Positions 1-8,073 of a stretch of DNA of 64,000 nucleotides are shown in pieces. Origin of the DNA: Cycloclasticus sp. (lineage in GTDB: Bacteria > Pseudomonadota > Gammaproteobacteria > Methylococcales > Cycloclasticaceae); assembly GCA_040743155.1 (NCBI GenBank), contig JBFLJU010000001.1, forward strand, positions 1,795,144 to 1,859,143, written 5' to 3'. Each line of letters starts with the position of its first letter. The first letter of the stretch is position 1. The position numbers and the translations under genes are program-made. The notes below the pieces were generated by a model that did not search any database, was not told the DNA's origin, and was given only the letters and a program-made list of their open reading frames with translations.

Positions 1-580
1 TCGCTACCGCATTTGTACCGTCTTCCAATAATGTCGCTAGCTGTCGCTGAACACTCACTGCATCAGGCGTGGTATTGATCGTTTTCTTTAAATTTTCAAC
101 CGAACCCCAACCCAACGTACCAATAACACCGCAAGCCTCAGCTGCATTTTTGTTCGAATTAAGCGCCTGCGCAATAAAGTGACTGACCGATGTCTTCCCA
201 TTGGTGCCGGTAATGCCAATCACGGATAATTCACGTGTTGGGTGCTGATAAAAACGCGCTGCAATGGTACTGATATTTATCTGCAAATTAGGCAGCTCAA
301 ATAAGCAAACATTATGTTCTTTTTTGACTTTCTCAGCTAAAAACTCTCCACCTGCCGCGGGGTCATAAATAATGGCTATCGCGCCCATTTTTATCGCCTG
401 ATCCGCATACATCATGCCGTGTGTTTGAGAACCCGCCACCGCTAAAAACACGTCATTGGCCTCAATATTTCGTGTATCTAGCCTTAAATTTGCAACTAAG
501 ATATCCGAACTCATTTGCACCATGTCGCCTAGTAAAGATTCCAGCGACACCAGTGAACGGTTTTGTTTCGCAGGCATCAT
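1..580 (-). CDS. murE: MurE, UDP-MurNAc-tripeptide synthetase (partial, C-terminus off window)
   Basis: The reverse-strand reading frame runs off the left edge, so only about 193 N-terminal residues are visible. It shows a Mur-ligase N-terminal domain followed by the ATP-binding P-loop GTNGKTS at about residues 125-131. MurE adds meso-diaminopimelate to UDP-MurNAc-L-Ala-D-Glu in the cytoplasm. MurF has a similar P-loop, but the position directly after ftsI in a dcw cluster supports MurE. The chosen ATG (578-580) overlaps the ftsI stop codon in an ATGA arrangement, which indicates translational coupling; a second ATG follows immediately. The DAP-specificity motif lies outside the window, so the third-residue substrate is inferred. 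Confidence 0.93.
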   Translation of the reverse strand, partial: MMPAKQNRSLVSLESLLGDMVQMSSDILVANLRLDTRNIEANDVFLAVAGSQTHGMMYADQAIKMGAIAIIYDPAAGGEFLAEKVKKEHNVCLFELPNLQINISTIAARFYQHPTRELSVIGITGTNGKTSVSHFIAQALNSNKNAAEACGVIGTLGWGSVENLKKTINTTPDAVSVQRQLATLLEDGTNAVA

Positions 581-2316
581 TGGATACCTCGTTCGAGTGA
601 CGCTAACACCGTTGCTTTTTCAAGATTATCTGGAGCAACATTCATCAACCGTAGCGCACCGGCCATCACTCTAGAAAACACCGGCGCAGCGACTAAGCCG
701 CCATAATAATCACCGGCTTTGGGCTCATCTATAACCACAACCATCACTAATTTAGGGTCATTAGCGGGTGCCATGCCTGCAAAAATACCTAAGTATTTAT
801 CTTCTGAATAACCACCAGCCACCGCTTTCTTAACGGTGCCCGTTTTACCGGCAACCGAATAGCCATAAACTTTTGCTCTTGGCGCGGTACCGGTTTTACT
901 CACCACCCCTTTCAACATCTCACGGACACTTTTCGCCACCGCTGGGCTCATCACTTTTTCGCCCGCCGTATGCGGCGCATTCGCCACCAACGAAACAGGT
1001 TCCAACACGCCATCATTTGCAATCGCCGCATAGCCATGCGCCAGCTGAAGAGCAGACATCGACAGGCCATAACCAAATGCCAATGTTGCCGTTTCAATCG
1101 GACGCCATTGTTCATACCCCACTAATTTTCCACGCGCTTCACCCGGAAAACCTAAGTTGGCCGCATGACCAAACCCCAGCCCATTGAGTAAACCCCATAA
1201 GCCCTCTGGCGGAATACCCAGCGCTATTTTTGCAGACGCTACGTTACTGGACTTGAGCAACAAGGTTGCCAAATCAATTTCGCCATAATTACGATGGTCT
1301 CGCACTTGGCTTCGCCCTACTCGCATATAACCTGGGTTAGTATCGATAATTGTTGAAGTATCAAATAAGCCCGACTGCATCCCTGCCGCGACGGTAAACG
1401 GTTTCATTGTTGAACCTGGCTCAAACACATCCACAAAAGCACGGTTGCGAACATGGCTTGCTTTAAACTTCGAACGGTCATTTGGGTTAAACGCCGGCTG
1501 ATTAGCAACCGCCAACACTTCGCCGGTTTTAGGGTTTAACAACACCAACGAACCTGAAGATGCTTTTTGCTGTGCAACAGCCGCCTTAAGTTCTCGGTAT
1601 GCCAAATACTGTAAACGCCTATCAATCGACAACTGGATATCTTGGCCTGGAATCGGCGCACGAATGTCATCAACGTGTTTCACCATTCTACGCTTGCCAT
1701 CGCGAAGCACACGCTCAACCCCAGCCGTTCCTTGTAATTGATCGTTATACGCCAGCTCAAGGCCTTCTTGCCCTTCATCATCGATGTTTGTAAAGCCGAC
1801 AAGGTGCCCAGCGACTTCACCGTCTGGGTAGTAACGTCTATATTCTTTTTGCAGATACACACCCGGTAATTGCAATTCATCAACCAAGGCGGCAACTTGT
1901 GGGTCCATATGTCGACGCAAATAAACAAACCGTCTTGATGCTACTTTTTTTAATTTCTTATCTAAGCTGTTTACGCTTAACCCAATCAGCTTGGCAAATT
2001 CCTTTTTCTTGCCGTCTAAATTCAACTCTTGTGGGTTCACCCAAACCGAACTAACCGGTGCACTAATCGCCAAGGCATGGCCGTCAGCGTCTGTGATTTT
2101 CCCGCGATAAGCAGGTAACTTAATGTCACGCAGGTGAACCGCTTCACCACGCTTTTGAAGGTAACTGTTGTTTAACACCTGAAGGTCGACGGCACGGTAA
2201 ATAAGCCCACACATCACTAACATAAAACACGCAAGAATAAACCGACGACGCCCAGCAAGTTCCGGCACCACGACCTTTTGCGCTTTATCGTTAGATTGTG
2301 GATGCCCGTAACTCAT
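577..2316 (-). CDS. ftsI: FtsI / PBP3, septal peptidoglycan transpeptidase
   Basis: A 579-residue class B penicillin-binding protein. It has a short cytoplasmic tail, one membrane anchor at about residues 26-46, a PBP dimer domain at about 60-215 and a C-terminal transpeptidase domain. The three active-site motifs are visible: STMK (after EPG) with the acylated serine, SSN in LLLKSSNVAS, and KTGT in VAGKTGTVKK. It cross-links septal peptidoglycan in the periplasm as part of the FtsQLB/FtsW divisome. The start overlaps the end of ftsL and the end overlaps murE, so the five genes form one transcription unit. Length is typical for FtsI. Confidence 0.97.
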   Translation of the reverse strand: MSYGHPQSNDKAQKVVVPELAGRRRFILACFMLVMCGLIYRAVDLQVLNNSYLQKRGEAVHLRDIKLPAYRGKITDADGHALAISAPVSSVWVNPQELNLDGKKKEFAKLIGLSVNSLDKKLKKVASRRFVYLRRHMDPQVAALVDELQLPGVYLQKEYRRYYPDGEVAGHLVGFTNIDDEGQEGLELAYNDQLQGTAGVERVLRDGKRRMVKHVDDIRAPIPGQDIQLSIDRRLQYLAYRELKAAVAQQKASSGSLVLLNPKTGEVLAVANQPAFNPNDRSKFKASHVRNRAFVDVFEPGSTMKPFTVAAGMQSGLFDTSTIIDTNPGYMRVGRSQVRDHRNYGEIDLATLLLKSSNVASAKIALGIPPEGLWGLLNGLGFGHAANLGFPGEARGKLVGYEQWRPIETATLAFGYGLSMSALQLAHGYAAIANDGVLEPVSLVANAPHTAGEKVMSPAVAKSVREMLKGVVSKTGTAPRAKVYGYSVAGKTGTVKKAVAGGYSEDKYLGIFAGMAPANDPKLVMVVVIDEPKAGDYYGGLVAAPVFSRVMAGALRLMNVAPDNLEKATVLASLERGIQ

Positions 2317-2594
2317 TTAACCTTCATGTAGATTATTTGTTCAGGCTTAGGCGCTTGTAAATTCAATGTAGTGCGCGCTAGTTTTTCTATCCGATTATTT
2401 GATGCCCAAGTGTTTTGCTCCAACTGCAAGCGACTCCATTCAACACCTAATCTGTCTTGCTCGCGTAGCTCTTGTTGCAACTGGTTAAACATTAAACGCG
2501 CATCGTATTTCACATACACAACCGTCAATGCCGACATCATGACTAAAGCCAATAACAACACCATCAGGCCCATTAGACTATGATCGGCCATCAT
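2313..2594 (-). CDS. ftsL: FtsL, cell-division protein
   Basis: A 93-residue bitopic membrane protein. Its short N-terminus and membrane segment (about residues 8-28, LMGLMVLLLALVMMSALTVV) are followed by a periplasmic leucine-zipper-like coiled coil (LMFNQLQQELREQDRLGVEW). FtsL forms the FtsQLB complex that activates FtsWI at the septum. Sequence conservation in this family is low, so identification rests on size, topology and the invariant rsmH-ftsL-ftsI order. Stop and start codons overlap with both neighbours, implying coupled translation. Confidence 0.93.
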   Translation of the reverse strand: MMADHSLMGLMVLLLALVMMSALTVVYVKYDARLMFNQLQQELREQDRLGVEWSRLQLEQNTWASNNRIEKLARTTLNLQAPKPEQIIYMKVK

Positions 2595-3526
2595 AGTTTC
2601 TCCGCGATACGTAACACGGCACTACGGCTTCGCACATTTTCCGCCACTTCGCCTGCAGAGGCTTTAATCGCCTTGCCGATACACTTTAAAGCTGGCTTTT
2701 CAGCATCCAACGGCATCGGTAAATGACGAGGCACTACTACGCCACGTGATTTCACACGCATAAACCTTTTTACAATTCTGTCTTCCAATGAATGAAAGCT
2801 GATCACCGCCAACCGCCCACCTGGCTTAAGAATATCAATCGAGTTTGCCAATGCCTCTTCAAGGTCATCCAGCTCTTTATTGATTTTGATTCGAATAGCT
2901 TGAAAGCTCCGTGTCGCAGGATGCTTGCCTGGCTCACGTCTGCTCACAGTATTTCCGATGAGCGCCGCCAACTGGGCCGTTGTTTCAATTGATTTTTCTT
3001 CTCGCTGAAGAACAATTTCCGCCGCAATTTTGCGCGCAAACTTCTCTTCACCATAAACTCGTAAGACGTTGACTAACTCACTTTCTTCAACATGAGACAA
3101 CCACTGTGCGGCAGATTCGCCTTGGGTAGAGTCCATCCTCATATCCAGCGGTCCATCTTTCATAAAACTAAAACCGCGTTCGGCTATGTCCAACTGCGGC
3201 GAAGAGACACCAAGGTCGAGCAAAATCCCATCGACCTTTCCATCCAATTGCCGCTGCTCAACTAATTCATCCATGCACGCAAAACTGCTATGCACCAGTT
3301 CAAACCGTTCATCTGCTGATAATGTCAGAGCCTCTGGAGAATTCACAGCGTCCACATCCTTATCAATGGCGAGCAACCGCCCTTGAGGCGACAACGCCCG
3401 TAATATTGACCCGCTATGTCCACCACGACCAAAGGTTCCATCGATATAAACCCCATCAGTTTGTCGTATTAGCCCATTTATCGCTTCGTCCAATAAAACC
3501 GGTTTATGTAATAAGCTATTGGACAT
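2591..3526 (-). CDS. rsmH: RsmH, 16S rRNA (cytosine-1402-N4) methyltransferase
   Basis: A 311-residue SAM-dependent methyltransferase. The N-terminus HKPVLLDEAI and the SAM-binding GTFGRGGHS near residues 31-39 are family hallmarks, followed by LLDLGVSSPQLD and the late RSRSAVLRIAEK motif. It methylates N4 of C1402 in the ribosomal P-site region. It lies between mraZ and ftsL with overlapping stop and start codons, the standard dcw position. Length matches the family (about 310). Confidence 0.97.
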   Translation of the reverse strand: MSNSLLHKPVLLDEAINGLIRQTDGVYIDGTFGRGGHSGSILRALSPQGRLLAIDKDVDAVNSPEALTLSADERFELVHSSFACMDELVEQRQLDGKVDGILLDLGVSSPQLDIAERGFSFMKDGPLDMRMDSTQGESAAQWLSHVEESELVNVLRVYGEEKFARKIAAEIVLQREEKSIETTAQLAALIGNTVSRREPGKHPATRSFQAIRIKINKELDDLEEALANSIDILKPGGRLAVISFHSLEDRIVKRFMRVKSRGVVVPRHLPMPLDAEKPALKCIGKAIKASAGEVAENVRSRSAVLRIAEKL

Positions 3527-3981
3527 TACAGTGACAACATTCCCAGTTCGGGTGAGAGTTCACCTTCTTCTGCATTCTCCTCTTCAAACCACATATCACG
3601 CTTAATAATCCATGTTTGTTCATTCCAAATTTCGAACTTGTTTCCTTGCCCAATCATCACCGTCTTTTTATTCAGATCAGCAAACTCACGTAGCGGAGGC
3701 GAAACCAGCACTCGACCCTGCCCGTCTAACTCACATTCCGTTGCGTGCCCAATCAGTAAACGTTGTAGACGCCTAGCTTGTTTATTTAACGTTGGTAGCT
3801 TTATCAATTTACGCTCTATATCTTCCCAAACAGGTAGTGGATACAATAAAAGGCTATGCTCACGATCAACCGTCATCACCATTTGCCCATCGCAAGAAGT
3901 TTTCAATTGCGCACGGTAACGCGTAGGGATAGACAACCGTCCCTTAGCATCCAACGTAACGTTATTAACTCCTCTGAACAA
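3526..3981 (-). CDS. mraZ: MraZ, dcw-cluster transcriptional regulator (TTG start chosen)
   Basis: Two SpoVT/AbrB-like MraZ repeats are seen: FRGVNNVTLDAKGRLSIPTRYR at the N-terminus and ATECELDGQGRVLVSPPLR in the second half, each carrying the D-x-K/Q-GR motif. MraZ binds repeats ahead of its own gene and represses the dcw operon. I chose the TTG at 3979-3981, giving 151 residues, close to the usual ~150. It has an AAGGGG ribosome-binding site six bases upstream. An upstream in-frame GTG at 4027-4029 gives 167 residues, but it falls inside the promoter/operator (start close to +1) and has no Shine-Dalgarno sequence. The product identity does not depend on the start choice. Confidence 0.93.
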   Translation of the reverse strand: MFRGVNNVTLDAKGRLSIPTRYRAQLKTSCDGQMVMTVDREHSLLLYPLPVWEDIERKLIKLPTLNKQARRLQRLLIGHATECELDGQGRVLVSPPLREFADLNKKTVMIGQGNKFEIWNEQTWIIKRDMWFEEENAEEGELSPELGMLSL

Positions 3982-4003
3982 ATCCTTCCCCTTACTCGGT
4001 ATT

Positions 4004-4028
4004 TTCCCTTTATTACCACTTTGCCCCA
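4004..4028 (-). promoter_or_regulatory. MraZ operator (three 10-bp-spaced repeats)
   Basis: Read on the minus strand the segment contains TGGGG, TGGTA and GGGAA, each beginning exactly 10 bases after the previous one. Known MraZ boxes are TGGGN repeats separated by five bases. The first repeat matches fully; the second and third are degenerate. It lies just downstream of the predicted transcription start of mraZ, which fits autorepression. Confidence 0.72.
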
Positions 4029-4037
4029 CTTTTTTGC

Positions 4038-4067
4038 ACTATAAGGATGAAAATACCACTCTGTCAA
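4038..4067 (-). promoter_or_regulatory. Sigma-70 promoter of the mraZ-ftsI-murE operon
   Basis: On the minus strand a perfect -35 TTGACA (4062-4067) is followed after 18 bases by TATAGT (4038-4043), a 5/6 match to the -10 consensus. The expected start of transcription is near 4030, immediately before the MraZ repeats. This placement argues against the upstream GTG start of mraZ. Confidence 0.8.
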
Positions 4068-4104
4068 GCTTCGCATTCCATAAATACTTTCTTTACGAAC
4101 AAAC

Positions 4105-4505
4105 ACTTAGCAACACTTCATAGCAAAATACTGAAGGCACAGGAAAACAAAAAATAAAGGCAATAAAAATCATCATGTTGCAGTGCTTTATTAAAGAAAA
4201 TACTCTTTATTTAGTTAACACACGCACTCAACAAAGAAATATCAAAGACGACGACAATCAACGGCAAGCACTGCCGAAAACAAGCTAACTTATTGAATAT
4301 TAAGGATATTAAAAAACAACTTTAGTTTATGGCTACGTCACGCAAAAAAAAAGAGCCACCAAGCCATTTAACCGCCAGAAAATAGCGCTCAATTGCAATA
4401 TAAATTCACAACAATTTTGCACTTATAGAGGCAAAAAAAACGACTCTTTCACCCCAATAATAACCATTAAATGGGAAGTAACAGAAAACACACAAGCTGC
4501 GTTTA
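4105..4505. other. Gene-free AT-rich stretch
   Basis: About 400 bases between the mraZ promoter and the first 185-bp repeat. I found no convincing reading frame, RNA gene or strong terminator. A small CGGCA/TGCCG hairpin sits near 4261-4275. It marks the boundary between the conserved dcw cluster and the accessory region. Confidence 0.5.
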
Positions 4506-4690
4506 TCGCGTAAAAATGAACTCAGTACTGTAAAAGCCAATTGTTTTTTAGCTCAATTGATTATCCATCACGACCGTATGAAGTATTGCCCACTTTTGTT
4601 ATATTAATTTCACAATACATGGAAGTACTGTCCGCATATATACAATTCATACTTGGGCAATAGCTTTCGGTTATTAACACTGTTATGAGC
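4506..4690 (+). repeat. ~185-bp leader repeat, copy 1
   Basis: This segment is recognisably homologous along its length to 7886-8067. Both begin with TCGCGTAAA, share a nearly identical core (TTGTTATATTAATWTCACAA then ATACATGGAAGTACTRTCCGC) and end with TTATTAACACTRTTA. Copy 1 has an inverted repeat TATTGCCCA (4584-4592) / TGGGCAATA (4654-4662). It ends 15 bases before the start of the GIY-YIG/RAMA-like gene. Its right end, CGGTTAT-N7-GTTATGA, resembles the right arm of an integron attC site, but I could not find a matching left arm. Function unknown. Confidence 0.7.
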
Positions 4691-4704
4691 CAATCGAGAA
4701 AGTT

Positions 4705-5322
4705 ATGGAAAATGATTTAAACACAGGAATCGTTTATGTTTTAACCAACCCTGCAATGCCTGGGGTTGTCAAAATTGGAAAAACATCTCGTGGTTCAGTA
4801 GATGCACGATTAAGAGAACTTTACTCCACAGGAGTCCCCGTTCCTTTTGAATGCGCTTTTGCCGGTCGAGTTTCGGACGAGTCAAAAGTTGAGAGAGCAT
4901 TTCATTTGGCTTTTGGCCCATATCGCCTAAACCCAAAAAGGGAGTTTTTTACAATAGAGCCTGAACAAGCAATTGCATTGTTGGCATTAATGATTATCGA
5001 AGACGTAACACCAACACTTCAAGCAGAAGCCGAAAAGGTAGATATAGAAGCAAAATCAGGAGCCGACAAGCTAAAAGCTCGACGACCTAATCAGAATTTC
5101 TTTGAAATGGGCATTCCAGAGGGTGGAATCCTACGGTTTTCACAAGGGGAGGAAAGCTGTACCGTAATAAATGGTCGGAAGGTTTGCTATAACGGTGAAG
5201 AAATTTCATTAACTGCTCTTACCAAAAAGTTACTTGATACCGACCGCCCTCTTCAGCCTTCACCACATTGGTTTTTCAATGGACGGTGCCTAAATGATAT
5301 TTACAATGACACGTACCAATAG
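4705..5322 (+). CDS. GIY-YIG (T5orf172/MUG113-type) protein with RAMA-like C-terminal domain
   Basis: A 205-residue cytoplasmic protein. Residues 8-90 match the T5orf172/MUG113 branch of the GIY-YIG nuclease fold: VYVLTN then VKIGKT, an Arg in DARLREL, and a Glu in KVERAFH. Residues about 110-203 resemble a RAMA/DUF4357-type module: G-x-L-R-F, a C-x-V-x-NG-x-x-x-YNGEE stretch, and the final W-F-F-NGR-x-L-x-D-I-Y. RAMA modules are usually found with DNA modification and restriction proteins, so a DNA-processing or defence role is plausible but inferred. The gene starts 15 bases after a repeat that is also found before the gene at 8074. It stands alone with no methyltransferase nearby. Confidence 0.72.
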   Translation: MENDLNTGIVYVLTNPAMPGVVKIGKTSRGSVDARLRELYSTGVPVPFECAFAGRVSDESKVERAFHLAFGPYRLNPKREFFTIEPEQAIALLALMIIEDVTPTLQAEAEKVDIEAKSGADKLKARRPNQNFFEMGIPEGGILRFSQGEESCTVINGRKVCYNGEEISLTALTKKLLDTDRPLQPSPHWFFNGRCLNDIYNDTYQ

Positions 5323-5514
5323 GGGCAAACTTCTTTGATTCCTATGCTAGGCCCTTGCAAGCGACGAGGCGGAGCGAATAGAGATAAAGCCACCAGCAAA
5401 CCTAGACTTGCAATACAACAGATTAACGGCGCTCTGGGCTGGGTTTAAAGGCCGACATTAAAACTAAGTGACCTCAGCAGGAACCTTCAGCCACTTTAAA
5501 CGCTTGCTACATCT
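5323..5514. other. Intergenic stretch between convergent genes
   Basis: About 190 bases separating the GIY-YIG gene from the oppositely oriented YtoQ gene. It contains two short direct copies of CTAG-N2/3-CTTGCAA-like sequence (near 5350 and 5401) but no terminator with a T-run and no reading frame I would support. No clear attC site is visible here. Confidence 0.4.
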
Positions 5515-5958
5515 TCAGTCCTTTGAAATGACGTATTTTAATATTTCGACCACTTGCTCTGCGCTCGTTGCCCACGCCATCGCCGAAGCGTCTACCTCTT
5601 TTAATGGGTGAATAATATCGTCGGCGTGTAGCGTTATATAGGGTTTACCTAATGCGGCGCAGCTCCCTGCATCAAAAGCGGCATTCCATTGCTTATACTT
5701 ATCGCCAAAACGTATCACCGCGATATCACAATTCTCAATCAGGGTTTTAGTTCTTATCGCATTGACCTTCGCCGATTTATGGTCACGCCAAAAGTTATTA
5801 TCTTCTGAACCAAGTACATCCCCCGCGCCATCACTAGCCGCGTGATCGGTTACCGCCGACGTGAATGTAATATCCAGCTCTAGCGCCTCACAAGCTTGTT
5901 TTATCTGTTGTCGCCAATCTGTGTGTATTTCACCCGATAGGTATACATTCCAGCTCAT
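5515..5958 (-). CDS. ytoQ: YtoQ family protein
   Basis: A 147-residue protein beginning WNVYLSGEIHTDWR and containing FTSAVTDH, NFWRDHKSAKVNAIRT, CDIAVIRFGDKYKQWNAAFDAG and ALGKPYI. These are the characteristic stretches of the YtoQ family, which belongs to the nucleoside 2-deoxyribosyltransferase-like fold. The biochemical role of YtoQ is not established. It is on the minus strand, opposite to its left neighbour, and separated from the Tim44-like gene by 120 bases, so it may have its own promoter. Full length. Confidence 0.85.
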   Translation of the reverse strand: MSWNVYLSGEIHTDWRQQIKQACEALELDITFTSAVTDHAASDGAGDVLGSEDNNFWRDHKSAKVNAIRTKTLIENCDIAVIRFGDKYKQWNAAFDAGSCAALGKPYITLHADDIIHPLKEVDASAMAWATSAEQVVEILKYVISKD

Positions 5959-6078
5959 GTTTTTTCCTATATTATTTGTTTAATCAATCATCTTTATTAG
6001 CGCTAATAATAACTATCAGCGATATTTCCTGCGTCTGCTAACTACAAGCTGCTAGCTCTTTAGCCGTAGCTAAAGGTC

Positions 6079-7011
6079 TTATTCTTCGAGTTGCTGCAAA
6101 CCGTCTAAGAACCACTTAGGCTGCAAACTGTTTTTAGCTTTGGTAAAAGTCCACACCTCACGTACCTGTTGCGGCCTTGCACCCTCGTCTTCACGCAATA
6201 ATGTATCGAATAAAACACTCGCTTCTAGCTCATTGCCGATTTCACGCACCTCTAATAACGTCACCTTAACACTCAACACATCCGTTTTGTTTTCGCCGTC
6301 ATCGGCTTGTATTTGAGACTGTATTTCTGCAAATACTTTGTCTGTCGTGAGGCCACGAATTTCCGCTAATTCTTTATCATCCCATGCGCTTTGCAATATT
6401 TCATACGCCATTTTTGCGCCGTCTAAAAACTCTTGCTCATTAAAGCCTTCCGGTAAAACCGCGCTTTTTTCTTCACTAATAGCAGCGGATGCAGGCGGTA
6501 ATTCACTATCAAATTTTGCATCATTATCTTGGCTATTACGCAGGTAGTTATTATCTAGCTTAGAGAAACTATCGCTTTCCCCTTCGCGATAATTGCTTTC
6601 GCTGAATGCCGTTTGTTGCTGCGGCTTGTTCTTTGCGGCAAACAATTTAAATAGCAGAAAAGCAATCCCGCCGAAAACCAGTAGATCCATGAAATTGAAA
6701 TTTTCAAACGCACCACCAAAAAATAGCGAACCCAATAAACCGCCTAACGCTAACCCTCCGAGTATGCCCATAAACCCACCCCGTTTAGACATGGTTTGCC
6801 GAGCAGTTTGGTTTTGCTGATAAGCTTTTTGTTGGCTCGCGGTTTTTGGCGCAGTTGCAGTCGACTTCTTACTATAAGGTTTACTGTAAACAGACTTACT
6901 ACCAAATGATTTCATGCCCCCAAATCGCTTAGCTTCAGCATCGGGTATGCCTCCGATTAAAAGAGTAAAGCTCAGCACGAAGGTAAAAAATGCGGCAGAT
7001 AATTTATTCAT
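6079..7011 (-). CDS. Tim44-like domain protein, exported or membrane-anchored
   Basis: 310 residues. An N-terminal signal (residues 1-27, ending near DAEAKRFGG) is followed by a low-complexity Lys/Ser/Thr/Gln stretch (about 28-75), a glycine-rich hydrophobic segment (about 80-100, GGFMGILGGLALGGLLG) and a second hydrophobic stretch (about 108-125). After a variable linker, residues about 190-308 form a Tim44/MRP-L45-like globular domain (EFLDGAKMAYEILQSAWDD ... REVWTFTK ... PKWFLDGLQQLEE). The same architecture is common in proteobacterial Tim44-like lipid- or membrane-associated proteins of unknown function. The role is not known; assignment to the family is confident. Confidence 0.85.
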   Translation of the reverse strand: MNKLSAAFFTFVLSFTLLIGGIPDAEAKRFGGMKSFGSKSVYSKPYSKKSTATAPKTASQQKAYQQNQTARQTMSKRGGFMGILGGLALGGLLGSLFFGGAFENFNFMDLLVFGGIAFLLFKLFAAKNKPQQQTAFSESNYREGESDSFSKLDNNYLRNSQDNDAKFDSELPPASAAISEEKSAVLPEGFNEQEFLDGAKMAYEILQSAWDDKELAEIRGLTTDKVFAEIQSQIQADDGENKTDVLSVKVTLLEVREIGNELEASVLFDTLLREDEGARPQQVREVWTFTKAKNSLQPKWFLDGLQQLEE

Positions 7012-7193
7012 AGGTTATGCGGTTAATTGTCGTTAATAAAGTTAAGGAGCCGCGCATTCTACAGCAACTCAATTATTATGCGGGGTGATGAGGTCTATCG
7101 CCTATTGGCAAGCGAACTGATTGTTTATGCCGCTACGAGGTATCTCTTCAGATTAAAAAAAAGTATTTATTTTCAACACGCTATAGAATCAAA

Positions 7194-7270
7194 GGCTAGC
7201 GCCAGCTTAAATACACTAGGCAGCTTCAAGCGTGCTTTGCACAAGGCCAACGCTTAGCAAGACGTTAGCC
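7194..7270 (+). repeat. attC-like imperfect palindrome (degenerate)
   Basis: The outer arms GGCTAGCG-CCAGCTTAA (7194-7210) and CTTAGCAAGACGTTAGCC (7253-7270) are nearly complementary, and an inner GTGC-TTT-GCAC hairpin closes the structure. The right end GTTAGCC resembles the integron R' core (GTTRRRY), with a CGCTTAG box six bases before it. The site ends seven bases before the membrane-protein gene at 7278. It is less convincing than the two sites at 9107 and 11509. Confidence 0.45.
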
Positions 7271-7277
7271 GAGAAGC

Positions 7278-7841
7278 ATGGAGACTGATTTGGAACACAG
7301 CTTTGTTGAGCAAGGAACACTGAAACGACCCGGCCCTATTGGCAGGTTGGTACGGCTGCTCTTTGCTGCGGTGTGCGGGTGGTTTTTAGTGTGGCTGATT
7401 TTAGCTGGCCCCGCACAGCTTGCTGCTCAATTTCCATATATTATCGAGCTGTGGCTTTGGGCGTTGCTAGCGTTGTATTTATTCCCTTATGTGATCAACA
7501 TTGGGTTTGGTAGGGACTGGGGCCGACGGCCTCAGCTAATAGTTATTGCCTGTGGTTGTGTAGCGTCAATTCTTAGCTATACGATTGATAATAACGTCTG
7601 GGGCGCACCACTGGCTTGGTTTATTATTGCGTGGCTTTTCTACGTTTATACGCACTTGGCAATCTCATTTTTCTTATCGGCCATTCTTGCTACTCCAGGT
7701 TGCGAAATGCGGGCGTTACCACACCTTTTAGCAATCATGCGTAATCGCCCTCCGCTTGAACACCATTGCCCAGTAGGGCCGCTAAGCCGCATCGACGCTT
7801 GGGAATCAAAAAAACGATCAGGCAGCAAGAATGAACGCTAA
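7278..7841 (+). CDS. Unknown integral membrane protein
   Basis: 187 residues with no motif I recognise. Three to four hydrophobic segments are visible: about 24-49 (LFAAVCGWFLVWLILAG), 52-75 (ELWLWALLALYLFPYVI), 85-102 (LIVIACGCVASILSYT) and 110-138 (PLAWFIIAWLFYVYTH then FFLSAIL). The C-terminal ~45 residues are soluble and basic (MRNRPPLEHHCPVG ... KKRSGSKNER). The start ATG is preceded by AGAAGC. It lies between an attC-like palindrome and the second leader repeat, so it may be a cassette gene. Function unknown. Confidence 0.6.
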   Translation: METDLEHSFVEQGTLKRPGPIGRLVRLLFAAVCGWFLVWLILAGPAQLAAQFPYIIELWLWALLALYLFPYVINIGFGRDWGRRPQLIVIACGCVASILSYTIDNNVWGAPLAWFIIAWLFYVYTHLAISFFLSAILATPGCEMRALPHLLAIMRNRPPLEHHCPVGPLSRIDAWESKKRSGSKNER

Positions 7842-7885
7842 GAATTGGCTTATTAAGCGACTGTTGTTTTACGTGCCCCGTAGAG

Positions 7886-8067
7886 TCGCGTAAATGCAAA
7901 CTCAGGATTGTAAACACTGATTCTTTGTAACCAACTGGTTACCTATCACAACCATATAAAAGACTATCCACATTTGTTATATTAATATCACAATACATGG
8001 AAGTACTATCCGCCTACATACAGTTAATACGCGGACAATAGCTCCCGCTTATTAACACTATTAGGGC
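7886..8067 (+). repeat. ~185-bp leader repeat, copy 2
   Basis: This is the diverged second copy of the element at 4506-4690. The most conserved part is 7971-8012 (TTGTTATATTAATATCACAA followed by ATACATGGAAGTACTATCCGC). It has the direct pair ACTATCCAC (7963-7971) and ACTATCCGC (8005-8013), with GCGGACAATA (8031-8040) inverted. The final ATTAGGGC lies seven bases before the ATG at 8074. A GTAACC-aac-TGGTTAC palindrome (7927-7942) occurs only in this copy. The repeat ends with attC-like right-arm spacing but has no clear left arm. Confidence 0.7.
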
Positions 8068-8073
8068 TGAAAA

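Noticed and set aside
5323-5514. A possible attC site after the GIY-YIG gene
   Set aside because: No paired R''/R' cores or long imperfect palindrome could be found; only short direct repeats are present.
7027-7257. A 76-codon plus-strand frame between the Tim44-like gene and the membrane-protein gene
   Set aside because: No ribosome-binding site, no recognisable sequence, odd composition, and its 3' part is the attC-like palindrome.
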